64,000 nucleotides of DNA, from assembly GCA_903893795.1 (NCBI GenBank), contig CAITNO010000035.1:186001-250000 (forward strand), given 5' to 3'. This document shows positions 17,533 through 26,520 of this stretch, piece after piece (position 1 is the first letter of the stretch; the number at the start of each line of letters is the position of its first letter). Both the position numbers and the translations under genes were made by a program. This DNA is from Candidatus Hydrogenedentota bacterium (GTDB lineage Bacteria; Hydrogenedentota; Hydrogenedentia; Hydrogenedentales; CAITNO01). The notes below the pieces were generated by a model. It was not told the origin of the DNA. It saw only the letters and a program-made list of their open reading frames with translations, and searched no databases.

Positions 17533-18192
17533 ATGGACCAAATCCCAGTGCACATTTCCCGGCCCAACGCCGGTTTCACGCTGATGGAACTGTCCATTTC
17601 CATGGCGCTGTTTACGATTGTCTCGCTGCTGGGCTTCTTGGCCTCCTCCGGGGCAATGAAGTCGGTCGATTTGAACCAGCGCATGACCACGCTTCAGGAG
17701 GACGTGCGTTCGACCATGCGCGCCCTCTGCAACAACGTCCAATTCGCCGTCCGCCGCCCTCCTGCGGGCGTGCTGCTGCCCAGTAATGCGCAGGAACTCA
17801 AGATTGTGGACACGGCGAACCCGAAGGCCATCAGCTTTGTGCTGCCCTCCGACATGACCGGAACTGCCTTCTCCGGCGTCACAACGGTGCAGTTTGAGAG
17901 CGAGGACAAGGCCGCCACGGGCATTGACGGCGGACAGTACGGCAACGGCCAGCTCGATGCGGGGGAGGACACCAACGGGGATGGCATGCTGAACCGGCGT
18001 CTGGTGCTCCTGCGGCCCGACGGGACCCGAAAGGTGCTCGGCGGGAGCAATGACCTGGCCAATGTCGCGTTCAGCCTCTCGTCCGACGGCACCATGCTCG
18101 GGGTGAAGATCACGGCCTCGACGCGGCTCGAAACCGGCAAGACAAGGATGCTGCAGTACACCCTGACCAGCAACATATTCCTGATGAACTGA
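17533..18192 (+). CDS. GspJ-like minor pseudopilin with calcium-type loop, cassette A
   Basis: The start MDQIPVHISR at 17533 has GGGGAGAG upstream and gives 219 residues; the frame also has an ATG at 17509 overlapping the previous stop. The prepilin site is G14|F15 with E19 at +5 (AGFTLMELSISMALF). Near residue 146 is DTNGDGMLN (coded at 17968-17994), a DxNxDG loop like those of EF-hands and dockerins, expected to bind calcium. Calcium sites are known in other pseudopilins. The position fits GspJ, the second tip component. The paralogue at 22437 has the same loop at the same residue. Confidence 0.8.
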   Translation: MDQIPVHISRPNAGFTLMELSISMALFTIVSLLGFLASSGAMKSVDLNQRMTTLQEDVRSTMRALCNNVQFAVRRPPAGVLLPSNAQELKIVDTANPKAISFVLPSDMTGTAFSGVTTVQFESEDKAATGIDGGQYGNGQLDAGEDTNGDGMLNRRLVLLRPDGTRKVLGGSNDLANVAFSLSSDGTMLGVKITASTRLETGKTRMLQYTLTSNIFLMN

Positions 18193-18221
18193 CTGGGCCT
18201 GCGGCGGAGGAGAACAAGATT

Positions 18222-20537
18222 ATGGCATCCGAAAAGAAGAGGCATTCAGAGCGCGGCATGGCCCTGCTGATGACGATGGTGATGATCGTCGTGGTTGTGG
18301 GGGCCGTGCTGCTCGTGTCGCGGCAGGCGGTTTCCGCCAAGCTGCACACCGACACCGCGCACCGTCAGCACCAGATCGAGGAGGCCTGCAAGGCCGGCAT
18401 AGACCATGCCGTTCAGCGCGTGTGCGACCAGTACGTTGCCGAGAATTCCAATGTGAAGGGCAACTTCACCAGCTACAGAACCTTTGTGGACAAACTGGTG
18501 GCGCGCGACTCCACCGTGACCCTGGCCAACGCCTCCAGCCCCATCGTGCTCGATGCCAACCGGGGCATCAAGGTGACCAATCTCACCCTGTCCCGCGGCG
18601 ACGACATCAACGGATTCAATTTCACCATCAACTCCACCGCCCAGGTGGAAAACAAGTCCCGGACGGCGGTCCAGACGATGAACGTGGGCGGCTCGCCCTT
18701 CACGGGTTTTGACTACGCCGTGCTGGCCAACAACATCAGTTGCATCCTGTGCCACGCCGAAATCAGAAACGTTGACCTGGACAACAACACCACCAAGAGC
18801 CTGTACAACACCTACGACCGGGTCAAGGTCGCCTCGCTGATGAACCTGATGTTCCGGCCCACGAGCGACGTCGCCGATTCCCGCGTGGCAGGCACGATCT
18901 ACACCCGCGGCAGCATCATCAACAGTTACACCAACGCCTCCATGTCCTCCACGGACCTCGCCAACAAGCAGTTGTCCACCTACCCCTTCAACGCGACAAC
19001 GGGGAAAATCACCCAGAATGCCACCTCTGGTGCGTTGGGCTCCATCATAGCCCTTTCCCCCGTGACCGGCGTGGACAGCGGCGGCGCGCCCCTTACGGGG
19101 GGCAATTTGTACAAAAGCTACCCCACCGACCCCAAACTGATGAAGGACTCCATCCTTCCCGGAGCCTTCCCGGCCCCCTATCCCGACGACAACGCGGACA
19201 AAATTGTCCAGTCCTCCGAGTTTCACGGCATTTCGGACCTGCTTTATGGAACCGTGAGCGGCGGCATCGCCTACGGGGTTCCGACCGGAAGCACCTACAG
19301 CGGCACAACTTTTCCCACAAGTTCCAACGCCGCCGCCACCACGCTGGCCTCGACGGGTCAGTACACCGGAAACCTTATCCTGACGGGCACCACGGCAAAC
19401 CCCATTCTGCTGAACGGTCAGATAGCCGTGGAGGGTGATTTGCTGCTGCGGGGGGTGGTAAAGGGCACGGGCCAGGTTTTCGTCATGGGAAACACCTTCA
19501 TCGCCGGCGACGTGACCTATGCGGACGGCACGACTTTTGGCAAGGCGACCGACGGCACCAAAAATTCGATGGCCGTAATCACGGGCGGCAGCGTGGTGAT
19601 CGGCGACTATCTGACCATACGCGGCAAGAACCACAGCAAGAACGTTCAAACCACGCCCGACCACACGGCGATATCCGGTTACAGCGTGACGCCGGCCTAC
19701 TCCACCGGCGTGACCGCCGGGGAATTGTCCATACAAACACGCGTTTCCACGCAGACCGTATCGAATGTGCAGAACCCGTCCAAGACCACCGACACGAAAG
19801 AATCCCTCACGATTGGCTACAACGACCCGAACGTGTCGGATGGAAACGGCATTGTCACCGCGCGTGGCGGCAATCAGCAGGCCTCTTTCACCCAGGCCGA
19901 ACTGATGATCTTCAACAACTTGGAGATGGCCAAGGCCGTGGCCGACACCACGAACACCTACAAGCCGCGCTTCTACGGCCTTAACTCCAACGCTCCGGAC
20001 AACATCTATTTCTACGACAACACCAGTTCGGAGCATGCCATCCGTTACGACGAGGGCGCCGCCACTGCGGGCGGAACCAGCACCACCGTGCTGTCCCTGG
20101 CGAACTATATCGTCAAGAAGGGATATGGAAGCAAGAACATCCCCACCCGCGCCGCCAGGCTCTTCCTGAACCCCGCCGGGGGCTGGCTTTCGGAGACCGT
20201 GCTGCGCAAGATGTGGTGGGACGACGAGCAGTCCCGCACCACGGCAAACGACATCTTCAACTTCGACGGCCTGCTCTACTGCAACAATTCCATTTTCTGC
20301 ATCACACGCAGCAAGGTGCGCCACGGATCCAACACCGAGGGCAAAATGCGGGTGCGCGGTGCCCTCATCTGCCCGGACATTGGCGTGCTGACCGCGGGCA
20401 ATTCGGGGCTCATATCGGGCGGCAACACCTCGTTTCTACTGCAATACGACCGGCGTGTGAGAGATTTCTGGTCGCCCCAGGACCGCACGCAGGTGACCTT
20501 CCGGCGGCAGGTGTATGAACTGCTGCCCGAGTCCTGA
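18222..20537 (+). CDS. Large GspK/PilX-like pilus tip protein with CxxCH motif, cassette A
   Basis: This 771-residue protein follows a GGAGG ribosome site. The N-terminus has a prepilin-like site, SERG|MALLMTMVMIVVVV, with no Glu at +5, the mark of GspK and PilX proteins. The region up to residue 160 is helical and beta. At residues 174-178 is CILCH (18741-18755), a single c-type haem-binding pattern, in LANNISCILCHAE. The middle (about 380-480) has strand-rich repeats such as GDLLLRGVVKGTGQVFVMG, resembling a beta-helix. The C-terminus (LYCNNSIFC, KVRHGSNTEGKMRVRG) is strongly conserved in the paralogue at 23146. GspK caps the pseudopilus with GspI and GspJ; this one is more than twice the usual size. 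Haem binding is a motif inference only; metal binding or a structural role is possible. Confidence 0.75.
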   Translation: MASEKKRHSERGMALLMTMVMIVVVVGAVLLVSRQAVSAKLHTDTAHRQHQIEEACKAGIDHAVQRVCDQYVAENSNVKGNFTSYRTFVDKLVARDSTVTLANASSPIVLDANRGIKVTNLTLSRGDDINGFNFTINSTAQVENKSRTAVQTMNVGGSPFTGFDYAVLANNISCILCHAEIRNVDLDNNTTKSLYNTYDRVKVASLMNLMFRPTSDVADSRVAGTIYTRGSIINSYTNASMSSTDLANKQLSTYPFNATTGKITQNATSGALGSIIALSPVTGVDSGGAPLTGGNLYKSYPTDPKLMKDSILPGAFPAPYPDDNADKIVQSSEFHGISDLLYGTVSGGIAYGVPTGSTYSGTTFPTSSNAAATTLASTGQYTGNLILTGTTANPILLNGQIAVEGDLLLRGVVKGTGQVFVMGNTFIAGDVTYADGTTFGKATDGTKNSMAVITGGSVVIGDYLTIRGKNHSKNVQTTPDHTAISGYSVTPAYSTGVTAGELSIQTRVSTQTVSNVQNPSKTTDTKESLTIGYNDPNVSDGNGIVTARGGNQQASFTQAELMIFNNLEMAKAVADTTNTYKPRFYGLNSNAPDNIYFYDNTSSEHAIRYDEGAATAGGTSTTVLSLANYIVKKGYGSKNIPTRAARLFLNPAGGWLSETVLRKMWWDDEQSRTTANDIFNFDGLLYCNNSIFCITRSKVRHGSNTEGKMRVRGALICPDIGVLTAGNSGLISGGNTSFLLQYDRRVRDFWSPQDRTQVTFRRQVYELLPES

Positions 20538-20605
20538 GGTTTCCGGAATCAGATTGGTTGAAGTGCCCTTTCCACGGGAAAGGCGCGCGACAGGGAGAAA
20601 ACGGC

Positions 20606-21520
20606 ATGAAGCTTCATTTCAGGCTCGCAATGGCATTGGTGGCGGTGTTGTCTGCAAGGGAGACCGTCGCAGACACCGTGCTGATGAAGAATCAGGTCAG
20701 CTACGACGGACAGGTCATCGGCAGAAACGACGGCCTGATTCGGATGCGGGTGGGCGACCGCGAACTGGCCCTGCCTGCCGCCGACGTGGCGGCCATGGAA
20801 AGCAACAACAACCCGGGGCAGGTTTTCAATTACAACGACATCGGGCGCCTTGAGACGGAACACGACAGGAACCTGACCGAGAAGAGCGGCCTTGAGGCCC
20901 GCCAGCGCGCCGTTGTGGACGAGCAACTCCAGGCCTTCTTTTCGGAAGACGAGAGGGCGATCAAGAACGCCCGGCAGGAACTTCTGCGGATGGCCCGCTC
21001 AAACAATCCATACCACTACCTCGAAATGCGACGGCGCGAGGTCATCCCGACGAAACTGCCCCCCCTGCTTGAGGTGATGTTCGAACTCAACCCCGAAGGC
21101 ATGCGCGAAACCCTTGAACAGGCCGCTTTCAGCCCCGACGAAAAGGTCCGCGCCGCCTCGTTGCGCTGCCTGGGAAAGCTCAGGGACAGGACCTCACTGG
21201 AGTTGATGAAGCGCGGCATGGCCGAAGATGCGTCCGAGATCCGCATTGCCGCCATTCACGGCGCGGAGGCATTCGGCGCCCGCGAAGCCACGCCGATGCT
21301 GCTTCAGGCACTCATGGCGGGAGATCCGCGCGTGCAGAACGCGGCCCGCAGCGCACTTTCGACGCTGTGGAGCCAGCCCGGTCAGCCACCATTGGTCTTT
21401 CCGCAACAGTCCGCATGGCGGGAATGGTGGAACTCCAAGGCACAAAGCGTGGCTGGTGCGTGGGACCCCGGCGCCGTCGAGCCGCTCGTGGCCCCGGGAA
21501 CGGTCTTTCAGATAGACTGA
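20606..21520 (+). CDS. Exported HEAT-repeat protein, cassette A
   Basis: The start MKLHFRLAMALVAVLSA at 20606 follows a GGGAG site and gives 304 residues with a signal peptide ending near TVA|D. The mature start DTVLMKNQVSYDGQVI to ALPAADVAAME looks like the small beta-barrel domain seen in many secreted proteins of the PVC group. A helical linker follows. The C-terminal half has HEAT-like repeats (EKVRAASLRCLGKLRD, SEIRIAAIHGAEAFGAR, PRVQNAARSALSTLW). The end VEPLVAPGTVFQID is nearly the same in the paralogue at 25531. HEAT repeats bind protein partners. Being the last gene of a pseudopilin unit suggests it is a periplasmic assembly partner, which is inference. Confidence 0.75.
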   Translation: MKLHFRLAMALVAVLSARETVADTVLMKNQVSYDGQVIGRNDGLIRMRVGDRELALPAADVAAMESNNNPGQVFNYNDIGRLETEHDRNLTEKSGLEARQRAVVDEQLQAFFSEDERAIKNARQELLRMARSNNPYHYLEMRRREVIPTKLPPLLEVMFELNPEGMRETLEQAAFSPDEKVRAASLRCLGKLRDRTSLELMKRGMAEDASEIRIAAIHGAEAFGAREATPMLLQALMAGDPRVQNAARSALSTLWSQPGQPPLVFPQQSAWREWWNSKAQSVAGAWDPGAVEPLVAPGTVFQID

Positions 21521-21892
21521 GGCGCTTTTCGGCATAAACTCCGGATGATTCCATCCCCCACCGACCGAACCATTCTTATTGGAAGCGACCGGCCGGTGAA
21601 AGTTGGTGGTTAAGGTTCGGCCAGAGGAGAGGGGGGCCTGTTCATATCCAAGTCGCATTTTTTACACTTGCCGTATGAGCTCTTGCCCCCCAAGCACTTT
21701 GCTTTGCAGTGAGTTGGGTGGTAGAATTTGTTGCGTGTAAGGGTTCGTATTTCGTAAATTTGGGCGGAGCAAGGCATGCAGGTGACCGGCAAGGGAATTC
21801 TGGAGCGCCCCAATCAGGTTGTTACTGTTGACAAGTGGGCGGCGGTGACACCCGTTTATACGCTCCGCAACTTGTCCATAAGCGGGAAACAC
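21521..21892. other. Gap between cassettes A and B
   Basis: This 370-bp, relatively AT-rich stretch separates the two cassettes. A minus-strand ORF of 55 codons (21777-21610) encodes a Cys-rich peptide with HCKAKC and KCKKC; I cannot support it as a gene. No clear terminator of cassette A or promoter of cassette B was found. Confidence 0.5.
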
Positions 21893-22420
21893 ATGATGCA
21901 AAGGCACTTACAAAGTTCCCGCCGCGGTTTCACCTTGCTTGAAATCGTGGTGGCCTTGGCGATTTTCGCCGTGACGCTCGGCGCCACGGCGCAAGGCTTG
22001 GCTTATGCCTACGGGTTGGTGAAGCTGCAGACCCAGCGGGTGATTGCCAACAATGACACGCGCGTGGTCATTTCCGGACTGCGGCAGGCGGTCGCGGCGG
22101 ACCTCGACACCACCGCCTGTCCCGACACGTCCCAAAAGTTCCCCTGTCTGCTTATCGACTACGTTAATACCTTCCCGGCGAATGCTTCCGCCGTGTCGGC
22201 CATGTCGGCGGCGGCAAAGGTGCCTTTCACCGGGCTGTACACCCTGCGCAGCGAAACGATCACGATTGCCCTGACCAGTTCCACCGGCGGGGCGCTTGTG
22301 AAAGGGACCAATGCATCGACATGCACGAACCCGGTGTATGTGAAGGTAACCGTGCAGTGGCTTGGCCCGCGCGGAATTACCTACACAGAAGTTGTTTCGA
22401 CGATTATTACGGACCAATGA
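21893..22420 (+). CDS. GspI-like minor pseudopilin, cassette B
   Basis: The start at 21893, just after GCGGGA, gives 175 residues. The prepilin site is G12|F13 with E17 at +5 (RGFTLLEIVVALAIFAV). From there on it is closely similar to the protein at 16974: both share IFAVTLG, TAQGLAYAYGLV, the TTACP...KFPC cysteine pair, and the ending GPRGITYTEVVST. It is the paralogue made by the cassette duplication. Sequence differences are spread through the protein, so the duplication is not recent at the base level. The role is probably the same as that of its twin, or that of a second, distinct tip. Confidence 0.8.
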   Translation: MMQRHLQSSRRGFTLLEIVVALAIFAVTLGATAQGLAYAYGLVKLQTQRVIANNDTRVVISGLRQAVAADLDTTACPDTSQKFPCLLIDYVNTFPANASAVSAMSAAAKVPFTGLYTLRSETITIALTSSTGGALVKGTNASTCTNPVYVKVTVQWLGPRGITYTEVVSTIITDQ

Positions 22421-22436
22421 CGTGGAGAATGCAGCC

Positions 22437-23102
22437 ATGATCCCAGAGAAAAGGAACCGTACCGGGGGTAATTCGGGGTTCACACTGGTTGAACTGTCCG
22501 TGTCGCTCGTTTTGCTTACGATTGTAAGCCTGATGGGATTCATTGCCTCCTACAGTTCTATGAAATCGGTCGATCTGACCCAGCGCATGACCCTGCTTCA
22601 GGAGGAGTTGCGTTCGACCATGCGGGCGCTGTCCGACCAGGTGCAGTCTGCGGTCAAGCCCGCCCGCGCCGGTTTTGAACTGCCCACAGGGGCCCAAGCG
22701 ATCAAAATTGTAAACACGGCCAATCCAAAGGCCATCACCTTTGTCGTTCCCACCGATATGACCGGCACAAAATTTTCCGGCGTGATGACCATACAGCACG
22801 AGACGGAGGACCTGCCTGCCACCGGTCTCGAAAACGGCAACTATGGCAATGCCATTCTCGATGCCGGTGAAGACACCAACGGCGACGGTATACTAAACCG
22901 CCGCCTGGTGTTGATACTGCCCGACGGCACCCGAAGGGTTCTGGGCGACAGCAACCATCTGGCCCGGGTGGCTTTCAATCTTTCGGCCGACGGCAGCATG
23001 CTTGGGGTGACCATGTGCGCCACGATGCTGATTGAAAACGGCAAGAGCCAGCCGAGGTTGCTGGTGAACTGGCTTACCAGCAATATTTACCTGATGAACT
23101 GA
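22437..23102 (+). CDS. GspJ-like minor pseudopilin with calcium-type loop, cassette B
   Basis: The start MIPEKRNRTG at 22437, nine bases after GGAG, gives 221 residues. The prepilin site is G14|F15 with E19 at +5. The shared segment MKSVDL..RMT.LQE follows. The loop DTNGDGILN is coded at 22872-22898, again at residue 146, exactly as in the paralogue. It is 16 bp from the preceding pseudopilin, the same spacing as in cassette A. Conservation of the loop in both copies suggests that calcium binding matters for folding or tip assembly. Confidence 0.8.
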   Translation: MIPEKRNRTGGNSGFTLVELSVSLVLLTIVSLMGFIASYSSMKSVDLTQRMTLLQEELRSTMRALSDQVQSAVKPARAGFELPTGAQAIKIVNTANPKAITFVVPTDMTGTKFSGVMTIQHETEDLPATGLENGNYGNAILDAGEDTNGDGILNRRLVLILPDGTRRVLGDSNHLARVAFNLSADGSMLGVTMCATMLIENGKSQPRLLVNWLTSNIYLMN

Positions 23103-23145
23103 CCTGAACCGGACCGTCATGGACGGATTCTGGAGGACGGGAATA

Positions 23146-25449
23146 ATGGCATCCCAAGATCGAAAGGTTTCGGAACGGGGCATGGCGATGGTCCTGACCC
23201 TGATCATGCTCGGCGTGGTGCTGGGCGCCGTGCTGCTCGTGTCGAGCCAGGCCATCACCGCCAAGAAACAGACCGACACTTCCCACAACCAGTACCAGGT
23301 GGAAGAGGCCTGCAAAGCAGGCATCGACTATGCCATCGAGCGCGTCTGGAACGACTATGTGGCGGGAAACGGCAATGCGGCGGGCACCTGGCTCACCTAC
23401 AGAACCTTCATTACCAATCTGGTGGCCAAAAACGCCACCGCCACTCTGATCAGCTCTACCAGCCCGCTGGTGGTGGATTCCGCCAAGGGTGTCAGTGTGA
23501 CCGGCGTGACCCTGTCCCGGACAGACGACATCAACGGGTTTCTCCTGACGATCAACTCCACAGCCAAGGTGGGCAGCCTGAGCCGGACGGCGCAGCAGAC
23601 GGTGCGTGTGGGTGGTTCGCCCTTCACCGGTTTTGATTATGCCGTGCTCGCCAACAACATCAACTGCATCCTGTGCCATGCCGAATTTCACAGCGTTGAC
23701 CTGGACAACAACACCAATAAAGCCCTGTACGGCACCTATGAACGTGTCAAGGTGGCCTCCCTGCAGACCCTCATGTTCCGGCCCACCAGCGACGTGGCCG
23801 ATTCAAAGGTGGCGGGAACGATCTACACCCGCGGCAGCGTTATGAACAGTTACACCAACTCGGCCATGACCACCACGGACCTTACGAACAAACAATTGTC
23901 CACCTATCCGTTCAACGCATCCACCAATATGATCACCCAGAACGCCTCCACCGGTGCCATGGGTTCCATTCTGGCCCTTTCTGTGACGGGCAACGACGCC
24001 AGCGGTCTGCCGCTGACCGGCGGCAACATGTACATGAATTATCCGACCAACAAGAAACAGATGACCGACGGGTTGCTTCCCGCACTGTTTCCTGCACCTT
24101 ATCCTGATGACAACAGCGACAAGCTTGTTCAGTCCAGCGAGTTTCACGCCATTTCGGACCTGCTTACTGGCACGGCGACGGGCGGCATCGCCTATGGCGT
24201 TCCCGCTGGCAGCACCTACACCGGCACGACATTTCCAGCGGCATCCAACACCGCCGCCACGACCCTGGCCTCCACCGGACAGTACACAGGCAACCTTATC
24301 CTCACGGGCACCACGGCAAACCCCATCACGCTTACCGGCCAGATTGCCGTGGAGGGCGATTTGCTGATTCGCGGCGTGGTGAAGGGTGCGGGTCAGGTCT
24401 TCGTGAGCGGAAACACCTACATCGCCGGCGACGTCACCTATGCGGACGGCACCACTTTCGGCACGGCAACGGACGGGACCAAGAACGCGCTGGCCATCAT
24501 CACGGGCGGCAATGTCCTCATGGGCGACTACCTGACCATCCGCGCCAAGAACCACAGCAAGAACGTGCAGGCGACGCCCGACCATACGGCAGTGTCCGGT
24601 TACACCGTGAGCCCTGCCTACTCGTCCGGCGTGACCGCCGGCGAACTTTCCATACAGATGCGCACCTCCACGCAGACCGTGTCAAGCGTGACCAACCCGT
24701 CCAAGACGACCGACACAAAGGAAGCCGTCCAGATCGGCTACAACGACCCGAATGTGACCGACGGCAACGGGATTGTGGCCGCGCGCCTTGGCAACCAGCA
24801 GGACTCTTTCACCGCATCTGAACTGATGCTGTTCAACAATCTGGAGATGGCCAAGGCGGTGGCCGACACCACCTACAAGCCGCGCTTTTACGGCATGAAT
24901 TCAAGTGCCCCGGACAACATTTTCTTCTATGACAATGCAAGTTCGGAGCATCCTGTCCGCTATGACGAGGGAGCCACCACGGCGGGTGGCGCCAGCAACA
25001 CGGTGCTTACCCTGGCAAACTACCTGACGAAAAAGGGATACTCCAGCACCATTGCCACCCGCGCCGCCAAGTTGTACGTGAACCCAACCGGAGGATGGCT
25101 GTCCGACACCGTGCTGCGCAAAATGTGGTGGGATGACGAGCAGTCGCGCACCGTTGCCAACAGCACCTTCAAGTTCGACGGGTTGCTGTATTGCAACAAC
25201 TCCATCTTCAGCATCTTCCGCAGCAAGGTGCGCCATGGTTCAAACACCGAGGGCAAAGTCAGGGTTCGCGGTTCGATTATCTGTCCCGACATCGGCATCC
25301 TGACGCCCGGAAATGCCGGTCTGATCTCCGCCGGCAACAACTCCCTGCTGCTGCAGTACGACAAGCGCGTGAAGGATTTCTGGGCGCCCCAGGACCGTTC
25401 GGTGGTGACGGTCCAGCGCCAGGTGTATGACTTGCTGCCACAGAGCTAG
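23146..25449 (+). CDS. Large GspK/PilX-like pilus tip protein with CxxCH motif, cassette B
   Basis: The start MASQDRKVSERG at 23146, after GGAGG, gives 767 residues; the frame is open to 23119 but the internal start matches its paralogue. The prepilin-like site is SERG|MAMVLTLIMLGVV with no Glu at +5. C174-C177-H178 (CILCH, coded at 23665-23679) lies at exactly the same residue as in the protein at 18222; the first 180 residues align without gaps. The Cys pair near the C-terminus of the A copy is changed here (CNNSIFS), and C68 of the A copy is Trp, so CxxCH is the cysteine feature that both keep along with C56. It should be exported and inserted as a pilus-like subunit. Confidence 0.75.
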   Translation: MASQDRKVSERGMAMVLTLIMLGVVLGAVLLVSSQAITAKKQTDTSHNQYQVEEACKAGIDYAIERVWNDYVAGNGNAAGTWLTYRTFITNLVAKNATATLISSTSPLVVDSAKGVSVTGVTLSRTDDINGFLLTINSTAKVGSLSRTAQQTVRVGGSPFTGFDYAVLANNINCILCHAEFHSVDLDNNTNKALYGTYERVKVASLQTLMFRPTSDVADSKVAGTIYTRGSVMNSYTNSAMTTTDLTNKQLSTYPFNASTNMITQNASTGAMGSILALSVTGNDASGLPLTGGNMYMNYPTNKKQMTDGLLPALFPAPYPDDNSDKLVQSSEFHAISDLLTGTATGGIAYGVPAGSTYTGTTFPAASNTAATTLASTGQYTGNLILTGTTANPITLTGQIAVEGDLLIRGVVKGAGQVFVSGNTYIAGDVTYADGTTFGTATDGTKNALAIITGGNVLMGDYLTIRAKNHSKNVQATPDHTAVSGYTVSPAYSSGVTAGELSIQMRTSTQTVSSVTNPSKTTDTKEAVQIGYNDPNVTDGNGIVAARLGNQQDSFTASELMLFNNLEMAKAVADTTYKPRFYGMNSSAPDNIFFYDNASSEHPVRYDEGATTAGGASNTVLTLANYLTKKGYSSTIATRAAKLYVNPTGGWLSDTVLRKMWWDDEQSRTVANSTFKFDGLLYCNNSIFSIFRSKVRHGSNTEGKVRVRGSIICPDIGILTPGNAGLISAGNNSLLLQYDKRVKDFWAPQDRSVVTVQRQVYDLLPQS

Positions 25450-25530
25450 GATGGCGGCGACCTCCGCGCGGGACAGGGGTGTGATATGCCGCCTGCGCGG
25501 AAAGGGCGGGTTCCAATGGAGGAGAAAAGC

Positions 25531-26454
25531 ATGAAAATCAGTTTCAAAATATTGGCGGTATGTGCGGCGCTGGCGTTCGCGGCGGCGGGTCGGTCGTCCG
25601 CCGACACCGTGCTGATGAAAGACAGCAACTCCTTTGACGGCAAGATTATCAGCCGGGACAACGGCCTGATTCGGATGAAGTCCGGAGACCACGAAATCGT
25701 CCTGCCCATCGGGGATGTGGACAGCGTGGAAACCAATGACAAGGTGGGCCAGTCGGTCAACTATGACGCGATAGAGCGCCGCGCGGCGGAGCGCGACAAG
25801 GAACTGGTGGAAAAGACGGGGCTTAAGGCCCCTGACCGTTCCTTTGTCGACGAGCAGTTGAAGATGTTCTTTTTGGGCGACGAGGCGAGTTCGGCAGACG
25901 CCCGGCGTGCGCTGCTCGACATGGTCAAAGACCGCAACCCCTTCCGCTATCTGCAGTTTCTGCTGCCCGAAATAAACCCATTGAAAGTGGGCCCGCTGCT
26001 TGAAGTCATGTTCGAGATGAACCCAAAAGACATGCGGGAGACCCTTGAAAAGTACGCGGTGGGCCCCAGTGAATTTGCCCGGGCCGCATCGTTGCGCTGT
26101 CTGGCCAGGCTAAAGGACAGGTCCTATCTGGAGCTAATGAGGCGGGGTATGGCCGATGAGCACACCGAGGTGCGCATCGCCGCCGCGCGCGGTATCGAGA
26201 CCTTTGGCGCCCGTGAGGCCACTCCGGTGCTTCTCAAGGCGCTGACAGATGACGACATGCGCGTGCAGAACGCAGCCCGCGATGTGCTGTCCGTCCTTTG
26301 GACGGAGCCGGGCCAGCCGCCTCTCAATTTCCTGCAAAATGCCGGCTGGGTTGATTTCTGGAAGACAAAGGCGGCCGGCACTGCCGGGGCGTGGGATTCC
26401 GCAGCCCCAGTGGAGCCGCTGGTGCCCCCGGGAACAGTTGTCCAACTGGACTGA
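25531..26454 (+). CDS. Exported HEAT-repeat protein, cassette B
   Basis: The start MKISFKILAVCAALAFAAAG at 25531, after GGAGG, gives 307 residues with a signal peptide cleaved near SSA|D. The mature protein again starts DTVLMKDS, with the same small beta domain (NGLIRMKSGDHEIVLPIGDVDSVE), then helical HEAT-like repeats (FARAASLRCLARLKDR, TEVRIAAARGIETFGAR, MRVQNAARDVLSVLW), and ends VEPLVPPGTVVQLD. It closes the second cassette. The paired retention of this gene with the pseudopilin triad in both copies argues for a shared job. Confidence 0.75.
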   Translation: MKISFKILAVCAALAFAAAGRSSADTVLMKDSNSFDGKIISRDNGLIRMKSGDHEIVLPIGDVDSVETNDKVGQSVNYDAIERRAAERDKELVEKTGLKAPDRSFVDEQLKMFFLGDEASSADARRALLDMVKDRNPFRYLQFLLPEINPLKVGPLLEVMFEMNPKDMRETLEKYAVGPSEFARAASLRCLARLKDRSYLELMRRGMADEHTEVRIAAARGIETFGAREATPVLLKALTDDDMRVQNAARDVLSVLWTEPGQPPLNFLQNAGWVDFWKTKAAGTAGAWDSAAPVEPLVPPGTVVQLD

Positions 26455-26520
26455 TGTGGTGCTGGTTGCGGGCGGACACCCATAAAATATACTATGCCTG
26501 AACGCAAGGGTGGAACAGGC

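Noticed and set aside
18246..20324. 692-codon minus-strand ORF
   Set aside because: It is antisense to the large GspK-like protein, whose paralogue and prepilin N-terminus prove the plus strand.
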